The position numbers were made by a program, and so were the translations under genes. From Bacteroidota bacterium (GTDB lineage: Bacteria; Bacteroidota; Rhodothermia; Rhodothermales; Bin80), in the NCBI GenBank assembly GCA_026702635.1, contig JAPPBZ010000291.1:1-16720 (forward strand): a DNA stretch of 16,720 bases. Direction: 5' to 3'. The notes below the pieces were generated by a model that made no database searches, was not told the DNA's origin, and saw only the letters and a program-made list of their open reading frames with translations. This document shows, in pieces, positions 1 to 6,998 of this stretch. Position 1 is the stretch's first letter, and the number at the start of each line of letters is the position of its first letter.

Positions 1-1988
1 ATGCGAGCGATAACCGCCGTGGTATCCTGAGTCGGAATCTCACAGGTGGCCCCATGGCACACATGGATCGCAGACTTACTTATGCCTCCAAAATTTGGAC
101 GCGAAAGGATGACCACATTGGGCGCGTATACTTTTCTAAGATCTGCCAATGCTGCCTGGGTTTCAGGTTGGTCACCAGAGCCTGAAACAATGATTTCAGT
201 GCTCGGTCCCATTCCATAATCAAGCGCTGCCAGCGTCGCACTAAACCCATCAGGATACTTCGAAAGCCCACCTGAATACACCTCCATAGACTGATGCCCA
301 GCAGCTTCGAGATCAGGATCACTTATGATGCGAGCCAGGCGGAATAGATTCATTATCATCACTGAATTGCCAGAGGGAATTGCGCTATCAAACGGCTGCC
401 TAGGCCGCAGTAGAAGTGGTTCACTATTGCGCTTGACCATAAAAAAATCCCCCTTCTCAGACCTGAATTCATCTAAGACCGTCTGGGTAAACGCCCGTGC
501 GAGCGTACAATAATCTTCCTGATCTGTCGCTTCATAAAGTGCCAACAATCCCATGATCATATACGCGTAGTCATCCAGGAGTCCCTCGATCGCCGCCTCA
601 CCCTGCCGCCATCGGTGGAGCAGCCTGCCCGGCTCCGGCATCATATTTTTTTCAATGAAGCGCACGCATTTTTCTGCCCGATGAATGAACTTGGAATCCC
701 CCAACACCATACCGGACTGGGCAAGTGCTGTAATCATGAGCCCATTCCAATCTGTCAACACCTTATCATCCAAAAGAGGACGCACCCGCTTCGACCGATG
801 CCGGAATAATCGATTACACGCATCTTCTAGGGTTACGTTGTCCTCGAGAGGGCCCTCTGAAGTGCGATAGAAGATGTTGTTTCCCGTCCGTTGACGAGTC
901 GCTTCATCCAGGTAGTTGCCCCCTTCATCCAGATTGAATGTGTGCGCGATCTGCTCCACTTCATCGGATTTCAGAAACCTCCGGACCTCTTCCATCTCCC
1001 AGGTATAGTACTTCCCCTCAACTCCTTCGGAATCTGCATCCTCTCCAGTAAAATATGCACCATCAGGATGTTGTAATTCGCGATGCACATACTGAAGTGT
1101 ATCAAAAACCGTCTGCATGAATTCAAACTCGCCAGTCACTTGGTAGACTTCCAGATAGATGAGACTCAACAGCGCCTGATCATAGAGCATCTTCTCGAAA
1201 TGGGGAACTCGCCAGATCTCATCCGTACTGTAGCGGTGAAAACCTCCCCCCAACTGATCATAAAGTCCTCCACGCCGCATTTTCTGGAGAGTCTGCTGAA
1301 CGATTTCCAACGCTTTGGGATTTTGAGTGCGGTGCCAATAGCGGAGCAAAAAGCGCAACCGCTCTGGAGACGGAAACTTGGGTGCACGCCCAAACCCGCT
1401 ATTTACCGGATCGTACTGCTGTTCAAAGTGCCGGAATGCCCTATGGAGGGTGTCCACCGATAGCTCCTCTCCTGAGAGATCCATGTCTGCGGACTGTTCC
1501 AGCGCCCGTACAAACTCATCTGCTGTTCTCTCTATCTGATCGCGATTTTTTTGCCACGCCTCCGCAACCTTTGGAATGATCTGCAACATCCCCTCATGAC
1601 CATAGCGTGCGGTCTTGGGAAAGTATGTCCCCACCAGAAACGGACGCATTGCTGGGGTCATCATGACAGTCAACGGCCAACCGCCACGCCCCGTAGAAAT
1701 CTGACAGGCATTCATATAGATGGCATCAATATCGGGGCGTTCCTCACGATCAACCTTGATATTGATAAATGTCTCGTTAAGCAGCTGGGCCACCTCCACG
1801 TCCTCAAACGACTCTCTCTCCATCACATGACACCAGTGACAGGTTGCATACCCGATCGAGAGAAATATAGGCCGATTGGTCTCGTGAGCAGCCACAAAAG
1901 CTTCCTCTCCCCAAGGCCGCCAATCTACAGGGTTATCCTTGTGCTGCAGCAGGTAAGGACTTTTCTCAAAGGCGAGACGATTACTCAT
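1..1988 (-). CDS. YyaL/SPATA20-type thioredoxin domain-containing protein (DUF255), 3' end cut by window
   Basis: The frame reads open from the ATG at 1988-1986 to the left edge: 662 codons plus two bases. The N-terminal 130 residues have the family hallmarks: SPYLLQHKDNPVDW, the thioredoxin-like motif C50-H-W-C53 in GYATCHWCHVME, then KVDREERPDID and GGWPLTV. The rest (PKFPSPERL, HFEKMLYDQA, ADSEG, LDDKVLTDWNGLM, DSAIPSGNS) matches the alpha/alpha-barrel part, which resembles N-acylglucosamine 2-epimerase folds. A Cys pair near residues 644-649 (VCHGATC) is typical of the extreme C-terminus, so only a few residues are probably missing. No signal peptide is visible, so it is likely cytosolic. 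The family is widespread, but I know of no established biochemical role; a redox or sugar-related function is only suggested by fold. The start overlaps the stop of the upstream glycerate kinase gene in ATGAGTAA, implying translational coupling. Confidence 0.93.
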   Translation of the reverse strand, partial: MSNRLAFEKSPYLLQHKDNPVDWRPWGEEAFVAAHETNRPIFLSIGYATCHWCHVMERESFEDVEVAQLLNETFINIKVDREERPDIDAIYMNACQISTGRGGWPLTVMMTPAMRPFLVGTYFPKTARYGHEGMLQIIPKVAEAWQKNRDQIERTADEFVRALEQSADMDLSGEELSVDTLHRAFRHFEQQYDPVNSGFGRAPKFPSPERLRFLLRYWHRTQNPKALEIVQQTLQKMRRGGLYDQLGGGFHRYSTDEIWRVPHFEKMLYDQALLSLIYLEVYQVTGEFEFMQTVFDTLQYVHRELQHPDGAYFTGEDADSEGVEGKYYTWEMEEVRRFLKSDEVEQIAHTFNLDEGGNYLDEATRQRTGNNIFYRTSEGPLEDNVTLEDACNRLFRHRSKRVRPLLDDKVLTDWNGLMITALAQSGMVLGDSKFIHRAEKCVRFIEKNMMPEPGRLLHRWRQGEAAIEGLLDDYAYMIMGLLALYEATDQEDYCTLARAFTQTVLDEFRSEKGDFFMVKRNSEPLLLRPRQPFDSAIPSGNSVMIMNLFRLARIISDPDLEAAGHQSMEVYSGGLSKYPDGFSATLAALDYGMGPSTEIIVSGSGDQPETQAALADLRKVYAPNVVILSRPNFGGISKSAIHVCHGATCEIPTQDTTAVIAR

Positions 1989-3303
1989 GGGCTCGAAGTC
2001 CAATCCCGATATCCATCACATTCGTATGAGTTGGGCCGGTAATCAGAAGTTGATCTACCGCCCTCAGGCAATGATAGGCATCATTTTCCTTTAATGCAGC
2101 ATCGGGATCAACACCCATGGATCGCGCCTTGGCAACCGTGCCCGGAGTGGCCCACCCACCCGCAGCATCCGTTGGCCCATCAATCCCGTCGGTGCCACCA
2201 GAGAGTAACACTGCGTCTATGGATTTACTCTCGAATTCACACGCTGCAGCAAGTACCAATTCCTGATTGCGTCCACCCTTGCCAGCCCCCTGCACCGTGA
2301 CGGTGGTTTCGCCTCCCCAGAGGATGCACTCCCCGGGACCTAAACTCAAAGTCTCCCGGGCCATGACCGCCCCAATATCCCGTGCTTCACCATGGACACA
2401 GGAGTTTGTACCCACAACATGATAGCCCATTTGCTCTGCTGCAGACTCTGCTGCTCTCAGAGCATGATCATTTGAAGCCAGCAGTCGGAAATCAGACCCC
2501 TCCAACAGATCTGAGCTTGGCTTGGGGGTATCTGATTGAACCCCTTCAAGTCCAAACTTGAGATACTTCCGCACTCCAGGGGAGATTTGTAGATCAAATG
2601 CCAGGATTACATCTACCACATCCTCCCAAGTCGTCGGATCTGCAACGGTCGGACCACTGCCAATGACAGACTCATCATCCCCAACAACATCAGATACAGC
2701 TAACGTGATGGTGTGCGCCGGCCATGCTGCCTTTCCAAGTTGACCTCCTTTGATCGCCGATAAATGCTTGCGAACCGCATTGATCTGATGAATATTCGCG
2801 CCGCTGCGCAATAGCAGCTGGTTGACGGTACGTAAATCGTGCAGTGTGAGGCCCAAAGATGGGAGACTCCATAATGCCGAAGCTCCGCCACTAAGAAGAA
2901 CAATGAGCGTATCTCCCACGCCACAGTCCTGTGCAATTCGGAGTGCATCTGCTGCAGCTAGTTGACTCGCCTCATCCGGGACCGGATGCCCCCCTTCCGA
3001 CACTCTGATAGTTCTGGGAGGAGACTGGTCTTTGGGAAACGAGTTGATATAGCCATGAGGCACAACCACCTGGCCTTCAAATGAGCATTCGGGGAATTGC
3101 TGCTCCAAGGCTGCCGCCATCGCCATCGCAGCTTTGCCTGCTCCCACGACACGGCCCTGCCCCGAAATCAATAAATCTCCTGTCGACTCCATGAACTGGG
3201 GCGCACTCACACTCTTCACTGCCGCATCAAAGATTCTCTTCGCTGTTTCGATTAATTTGGAATTGCTATTTTTAATCCCACTCAATCCTGTGCTGTCATG
3301 CAT
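1981..3303 (-). CDS. Glycerate 2-kinase, GckA/TtuD type (DUF4147 + MOFRL)
   Basis: This 440-residue protein would phosphorylate D-glycerate with ATP to 2-phosphoglycerate, feeding serine, glyoxylate or tartrate breakdown into glycolysis. It is unrelated to the GlxK-type kinases. Visible motifs are GAGKAA (55-58), EGGHPVPD (103-110), LLSGGASAL (137-144), NAVRKHLSAIKGG (175-187), SDVVGDD (204-210), SGPTVADPTT (216-225), GGRNQE (343-348), GTDGIDGPTDAAGG (370-383) and GPTHTNVMD (423-431). These cover the N-terminal DUF4147 and C-terminal MOFRL domains at normal family length. No signal peptide is seen, so it is cytosolic. The ATG at 3303-3301 is the only upstream candidate, because the frame meets TGA at 3310-3312 and the two codons between are ACG. 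A TTG at 3285 is an alternative. With the ATG start, the gene shares six bases with the divergent NIPSNAP gene. Downstream it is coupled to the YyaL-type gene. Confidence 0.95.
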   Translation of the reverse strand: MHDSTGLSGIKNSNSKLIETAKRIFDAAVKSVSAPQFMESTGDLLISGQGRVVGAGKAAMAMAAALEQQFPECSFEGQVVVPHGYINSFPKDQSPPRTIRVSEGGHPVPDEASQLAAADALRIAQDCGVGDTLIVLLSGGASALWSLPSLGLTLHDLRTVNQLLLRSGANIHQINAVRKHLSAIKGGQLGKAAWPAHTITLAVSDVVGDDESVIGSGPTVADPTTWEDVVDVILAFDLQISPGVRKYLKFGLEGVQSDTPKPSSDLLEGSDFRLLASNDHALRAAESAAEQMGYHVVGTNSCVHGEARDIGAVMARETLSLGPGECILWGGETTVTVQGAGKGGRNQELVLAAACEFESKSIDAVLLSGGTDGIDGPTDAAGGWATPGTVAKARSMGVDPDAALKENDAYHCLRAVDQLLITGPTHTNVMDIGIGLRAHE

Positions 3304-4068
3304 CGTCGTTCATTTATGTCTTCTATCCCCCTCGCCGCTGCCACTACGTTTATAACTCCCCGCACAGATATCCGGCAGCGTCAATACTTCGAGATGATCA
3401 CGTATCATACGAATATAGGCCCCCGGAAGTCGCGTGTCGCTGATTTTTATCGCGATGCAGCTTTGCCCGCTTACGGCCGGCTAGGGATTGGCTCCATTGG
3501 AGTCTTCTCCCCTTTATATGGTCCCAATGATCCCTCACTCTACATTCTGGTGCCTCACCAGAATGTAGAGACTGCCCTGCGAGGAAGTACGTTGCTCCTG
3601 GATGACGAGGAATTTCGACGTTCTGGGGCCTCTTTCCTGAATTCCTCATTGGATGATCCATCTTATGTGCGTCAGGAACGTCAACTCATGCACGCTTTTG
3701 TAGATATGCCACAAGTCGCGGTGCCCGTGAAAGGATCAAACCGGATTTTTGAGTTACGCATTTATGAGAGTCACAACGTGATTGCTGGGCAGAAGAAAAT
3801 TGCCATGTTCAATGAGGGTGGAGAGATTGCTATCTTCCATAAAACAGGATTGACTCCGGTATTCTTTGGTGAAACGATTTTTGGACCACGAATGCCTAAT
3901 CTCACCTACATGCTGGGATTTGAAAGCATGTCTGAGCGAGATGCAGCGTGGGACAGGTTTATCGTCGATCCAGAATGGATTGCACTGCGGGATGACCCGA
4001 CTTATGCAGACACGGTTTCCAATATTACCGACTTTATTCTCCGTCCCCTTCCATTTTCGCAGATCTAA
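3298..4068 (+). CDS. NIPSNAP family protein with twin-arginine-like signal
   Basis: The protein has 256 residues. The C-terminal half (about 148-250) is a clear NIPSNAP domain: FELRIYESHN, MFNEGGEIAIFHKTG, PVFFGETIFG, PNLTYMLGFES, AWDRFIVDPEW. Residues 30-135 (YFEMITYHTN, FYRDAALPAYGRLG, DDEEFRRSG) look like a second dimeric alpha/beta-barrel-type half, the usual two-lobed arrangement. The N-terminus, MHRRSFMSSIPLAAATTF, resembles a Tat signal (R3-R4 followed by a short hydrophobic stretch). This supports the start at 3298 over the Met at 3316, which would lose the arginine pair. NIPSNAP proteins have no agreed enzymatic function; a binding or small-molecule-processing role outside the cytoplasm is inference. 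It is the first gene of a plus-strand operon, and its stop lies 4 bp before the amidohydrolase start. Confidence 0.9.
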   Translation: MHRRSFMSSIPLAAATTFITPRTDIRQRQYFEMITYHTNIGPRKSRVADFYRDAALPAYGRLGIGSIGVFSPLYGPNDPSLYILVPHQNVETALRGSTLLLDDEEFRRSGASFLNSSLDDPSYVRQERQLMHAFVDMPQVAVPVKGSNRIFELRIYESHNVIAGQKKIAMFNEGGEIAIFHKTGLTPVFFGETIFGPRMPNLTYMLGFESMSERDAAWDRFIVDPEWIALRDDPTYADTVSNITDFILRPLPFSQI

Positions 4069-4072
4069 GCAC

Positions 4073-5647
4073 ATGCGTTATTCACCAATTCTCTATGTAT
4101 TCCTGTTCGTATTCATCCATACCCCCCTGCTCGTCTCTGCGCAGGTAGCACCCGCGCCTGATCGCACTGAAGGAGAAGGCCCCTTTGAACGATTGATTAT
4201 CCGGGGTGCCACTGTTATTGATGGGACTGGTTCACCGCCCCGCAGCCCAATGGATATTGTGATTGAAGGAAATCGGATTGTGAGCGTTCGCAGTGTAGGG
4301 GCTCCGCGTGTCGCCATTAATCAGGAGAGACGCCCGGATGAAGCTACCCGTGAGATTGATGCGCACGGCAAATACGTGATGCCTGGGATTGTAGACCTTC
4401 ACGTTCACACGGGCGGTATCCCTAAGACTCCTGAAGCGGAATATATCTACAAACTCTGGCTTGCACATGGAATCACAACTGTGAGAGGAGTATCATTCGG
4501 CGGATTTGACTGGTCGTTGAAGGAAAGGGAACGGAGTGCCCACAATGAGATCACGGCTCCCCATATGGTCAGTTATCACCGGCCGGGCAGCGGCTGGGAT
4601 CAGGGGCCAGTCACGACACCGAAAGCCGCACGCGAATGGGTACGGTTTGCCGCGGAGTCCGGTGTGGATGGGCTGAAGCTTGGCTCCTATCCACCGGACA
4701 TTATGGCCGCTTTGCTTGATGAAGCGGCTAAACATAACCTTGGGTCCACCGCGCATCTCGGACAAATGGGAGTCGCTCAAATGAATGCCCTGGATGCAGC
4801 CCGGCTCGGGCTTGGTAGCATGACCCATTTCTACGGGCTCTTTGAAGCACTGTACGACCATCACGACGTCCAACCCTGGCCGGTTGATATGGACTATAAT
4901 GATGAACAGATGCGTTTTGCACAGGTCGCACGGCAGTGGTCACTCGTGACCCCGCAAGATGATCTCTGGAATTCCGTCATGGACGAGTTCCTTGAACTCG
5001 ACTACTATATCAATCCTACGATGACCATTTATTCTGCCGGACGCGACGTGATGCGGGCCCGGAATACAGACTGGAATGAAAAATACTTACTTGGAAGCCT
5101 TCAGGAATTTTTCGATCCCAGTCGCACCGATCATGGGTCTTATTTTTTCGACTGGACAACGCACGATGAGGTTGCGTGGAAAAAATTCTACCAGGTCTGG
5201 ATGCAGTTCCTGAACGAATACAAGAACCGCGGCGGAAAGGTGACCGTTGGCAGTGATAGTGGCTATATCTATCAACTCTACGGATTTGGAACGATCCTCG
5301 AGTTGGAAATGCTGCAGGAGGCGGGCTTTCATCCGCTGGAAGTCGTCCGTGCAGCGACCATGCACGGAGCAATGGAAATCTATAAACCTCTCCAGAAACC
5401 CATCGAATATGGAGTGATTAGCGCCGGCATGCGAGCAGACCTTCTGATCGTGAGTGAAAACCCATTGGCGAATTTCAAGGTCCTTTATGGAACAGGTGCC
5501 ATGAAGCTCAACGACGAGACGGGTGAAGCCGAATTCGTGGGAGGAGTGGATTACACGATCAAGGACGGAATCATCTATGATGCAAAAGCACTCCTGGGGG
5601 ATGTGGCCGCCATGGTGGAGAAGCAGCGCCTCAATAAAGCACAATAA
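4073..5647 (+). CDS. Exported metal-dependent amidohydrolase (imidazolonepropionase-like subfamily)
   Basis: The protein has 524 residues from the ATG at 4073. The open frame extends upstream to 3866 inside the NIPSNAP gene, but the 4073 start gives a clean Sec signal peptide (MRYSPILYVFLFVFIHTPLLVSA, cleavage near residue 23-24). The amidohydrolase core follows: RGATVIDGTG (44-53), then MPGIVDLHVHTGG with metal ligands H110 and H112. K202 (DGLKLG) is probably the carbamylated lysine, followed by H228 (AHLG), H252 (THFYG) and D395 (GSDSG). The C-terminal GMRADLLIVSENPL closes the beta-sandwich seen in cyclic-amidohydrolase relatives. It should hydrolyse an amide or ester-like bond of a small molecule in the periplasm, using one or two metal ions. 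The substrate cannot be read from sequence. Its last 30 codons were duplicated downstream and survive as a decayed copy at 6341-6432. Confidence 0.93.
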   Translation: MRYSPILYVFLFVFIHTPLLVSAQVAPAPDRTEGEGPFERLIIRGATVIDGTGSPPRSPMDIVIEGNRIVSVRSVGAPRVAINQERRPDEATREIDAHGKYVMPGIVDLHVHTGGIPKTPEAEYIYKLWLAHGITTVRGVSFGGFDWSLKERERSAHNEITAPHMVSYHRPGSGWDQGPVTTPKAAREWVRFAAESGVDGLKLGSYPPDIMAALLDEAAKHNLGSTAHLGQMGVAQMNALDAARLGLGSMTHFYGLFEALYDHHDVQPWPVDMDYNDEQMRFAQVARQWSLVTPQDDLWNSVMDEFLELDYYINPTMTIYSAGRDVMRARNTDWNEKYLLGSLQEFFDPSRTDHGSYFFDWTTHDEVAWKKFYQVWMQFLNEYKNRGGKVTVGSDSGYIYQLYGFGTILELEMLQEAGFHPLEVVRAATMHGAMEIYKPLQKPIEYGVISAGMRADLLIVSENPLANFKVLYGTGAMKLNDETGEAEFVGGVDYTIKDGIIYDAKALLGDVAAMVEKQRLNKAQ

Positions 5648-6331
5648 ATACCGACAACCGTTGTATCGGTCTGTTCTCACAATCTTACATCGATCTCATG
5701 TTACGAAACGTTACATTTTTCTTGCTCGCAGCCGCTCTGGTTCTGCCAGCGACTGCTCAAGAGCACGACAATAGCGCTTATCTGGGTGCTGTGTCCGTGG
5801 ATTTCTCCCAGGCCTCCGAGAAACTCAGCAGTCTGGCTGAAGCCATTCCCGAAGATTATTTTGACTGGAGACCTGCAGAGGGTATCTTCTCCGTTGTTGA
5901 AGTACTCAATCATGTATCCACAGCCAATTTTAGGCTTGCAGCGGTACTGGGACACGAGTCAGACTACAAGGCATCCGCAACCGATACCAAGGAAGGTGCT
6001 CTAGCGCGATTAGCTGCTTCACAAGCACATGTCAAAGAACTCCTAGATTCTATGGCCGAAGCCGACCTAAACAGCACAATTGAGCTTTACGGTATGACCA
6101 TGAATCACTACGGAGCGGTGGGGGCCATTACAGCACATACCCATGAGCATCTCGGACAGTTGATTGCTTATGCCCGCTCGAACGGCATTGCACCACCCTG
6201 GAGTGGTGGATGATCTTCACATAGAGACCTGTCTCCTACTTGCTATGCTGCGTCCTGCTAACGGTAAACAGGAGTATTCAAGTCGTCCCTTGCGTCCATT
6301 GCATCTGGGGTGCAGGTGTGTGGGTGGTGAT
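5555..6331 (+). repeat. Tandem duplication, copy A (3' amidohydrolase, DinB gene, 5' TctC relic)
   Basis: This segment is the left copy of a direct tandem repeat of about 785 bp, paired with about 6341-7131. Shared landmarks sit at nearly constant offset: ATCAAG (5558 and 6344, offset 786), the amidohydrolase TAA (5645 and 6430, offset 785), the DinB ATG (5698 and 6483, 785), the DinB TGA (6211 and 6996, 785) and GGGTGGTGA (6322 and 7122, 800, so about 15 bp lost in the relic). In copy A the amidohydrolase end and DinB are intact, while the TctC start is degenerate. Edges are approximate to about 10 bp because the relics have diverged. Confidence 0.9.
5698..6213 (+). CDS. Exported DinB-family (DinB/YfiT-like four-helix bundle) protein, paralog A
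   Basis: The protein has 171 residues. A Sec signal peptide (MLRNVTFFLLAAALVLPATA, cleavage before Q21) leads into a DinB-like helical bundle: ASEKLSSLAEAIPEDYFDWRP (40-59), VVEVLNHVSTANF and GAITAHTHEHLGQLIAYARSNGI. The likely metal-binding His triad of the fold is H72, H147 and H151. DinB-fold proteins include thiol S-transferases (bacillithiol- or mycothiol-dependent) and maleylpyruvate isomerase-like enzymes, but most members, especially exported ones, are uncharacterised, so no reaction is assigned. The gene begins 50 bp after the amidohydrolase stop and is probably in the same operon. Its stop overlaps the old GTG start of a decayed TctC copy (GTGGATGA). It is about 87% identical in protein sequence to paralog B at 6483 (23 differences in 171 by hand count). 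Confidence 0.92.
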   Translation: MLRNVTFFLLAAALVLPATAQEHDNSAYLGAVSVDFSQASEKLSSLAEAIPEDYFDWRPAEGIFSVVEVLNHVSTANFRLAAVLGHESDYKASATDTKEGALARLAASQAHVKELLDSMAEADLNSTIELYGMTMNHYGAVGAITAHTHEHLGQLIAYARSNGIAPPWSGG

Positions 6332-6342
6332 ATCAGTGGTTC
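6206..6342 (+). pseudogene. Decayed 5' fragment of the TctC/Bug-family lipoprotein gene (duplication relic)
   Basis: After the GTG at 6206, which overlaps the DinB A stop exactly as the intact gene overlaps DinB B, the frame reads VDDLHIETCLLLAM and later QEYSSRPLRPL and GGDISG. These match VDDRRIGSICLLLL, EQAYPSRSLSF and GGDVAS of the intact gene starting at 6991. The lipobox region (SLCAC in the intact copy) is destroyed, about 15 bp are missing overall, and the sequence then passes in frame into the amidohydrolase relic, stopping at TAG 6362-6364. A chimeric peptide of 52 residues could in principle still be made, but there is no sign that it is conserved. Confidence 0.85.
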
Positions 6343-6432
6343 GATCAAGGGCGGAATTGTCTAGGATGCGAAAGCACTCCCAGAGGATGTGGCACCATGG
6401 TAGAGGAGCAGCGCCTCAACAAAGCACAATAA
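6343..6432 (+). pseudogene. Decayed 3' fragment of the amidohydrolase gene (duplication relic)
   Basis: The stretch aligns base for base with the last 30 codons of the amidohydrolase (5558-5647). The tyrosine codon TAT of the parent has become TAG at 6362-6364. One base is lost where the parent has GCCGCCATG (GCACCATG here), shifting the frame before the original TAA at 6430-6432. With both a stop and a frameshift in under 90 bp, this is not coding. The spacer after it, up to the DinB B start, still aligns with 5648-5697. Confidence 0.88.
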
Positions 6433-6482
6433 ATACCAACAACCGTTATATTGACCTGTTCACACAATCTCACACCAATCTC

Positions 6483-6998
6483 ATGTTACGAAACGTCACA
6501 TTTTTCTTGCTTGCAGCCGCTCTGGTTCTGCCGGCAACTGCTCAAGAGCACGACAACAGTGCCTATCTGGGTGCTGTTTCCATGGATTTCTCCCAGGCCT
6601 CCGAAAAACTCAACAGCTTGGCTGACGCCATCCCTGAAGATCATTTTGACTGGAGCCCCGCCGAAGGCATCCGCTCTGTTGTTGAAGTACTCAATCATGT
6701 GTCCGATGCCAATTTCGGGATTGCAGCAATGCTGGGACACGAGTCGGACTACGAGGCATCCGCAACCGATACCAAGGAGGGGGCTATGGCGCGATTGGCT
6801 GCTTCGCAAGCACATGTCAAAGAGCTCCTAGACTCTATGGCAGAGGCCGACCTGAGCGGCACCGTTGAGATCTTCGGTATGACCATGAATCACTACGGAG
6901 TACTGGGGATTATTTCAGGGCATACCCATGAGCATCTTGGGCAGATGATTGCTTATGCACGCTCCAACGGGATTGCACCGCCTTGGAGTGGTGGATGA
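6483..6998 (+). CDS. Exported DinB-family protein, paralog B
   Basis: The protein has 171 residues, the same length as paralog A, with an identical Sec signal peptide through residue 33 and the same His set (H72, H147, H151; HTHEHLGQ). The 23 replacements include Y54H, R58S, F64R, T75D, R79G, K91E and a cluster at 139-146. Several change charge and could alter a ligand pocket or partner surface. By hand count about 39 further codons differ only synonymously, so both copies appear to be under purifying selection. Its TGA (6996-6998) overlaps the GTG start of the TctC gene by 8 bp, so translation is probably coupled. As for paralog A, the reaction is unknown. Confidence 0.92.
   Translation: MLRNVTFFLLAAALVLPATAQEHDNSAYLGAVSMDFSQASEKLNSLADAIPEDHFDWSPAEGIRSVVEVLNHVSDANFGIAAMLGHESDYEASATDTKEGAMARLAASQAHVKELLDSMAEADLSGTVEIFGMTMNHYGVLGIISGHTHEHLGQMIAYARSNGIAPPWSGG

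Noticed and set aside
3866..4072. In-frame upstream extension of the amidohydrolase into the NIPSNAP gene
   Set aside because: It is the NIPSNAP coding region read in another frame; the signal peptide begins at 4073.
5650..5670. Interrupted hairpin ACCGACAA ... TTGT ... CGGT before DinB A
   Set aside because: The stem is short and bulged, has no T-run, and is not preserved at the matching site before DinB B, so it is probably chance.
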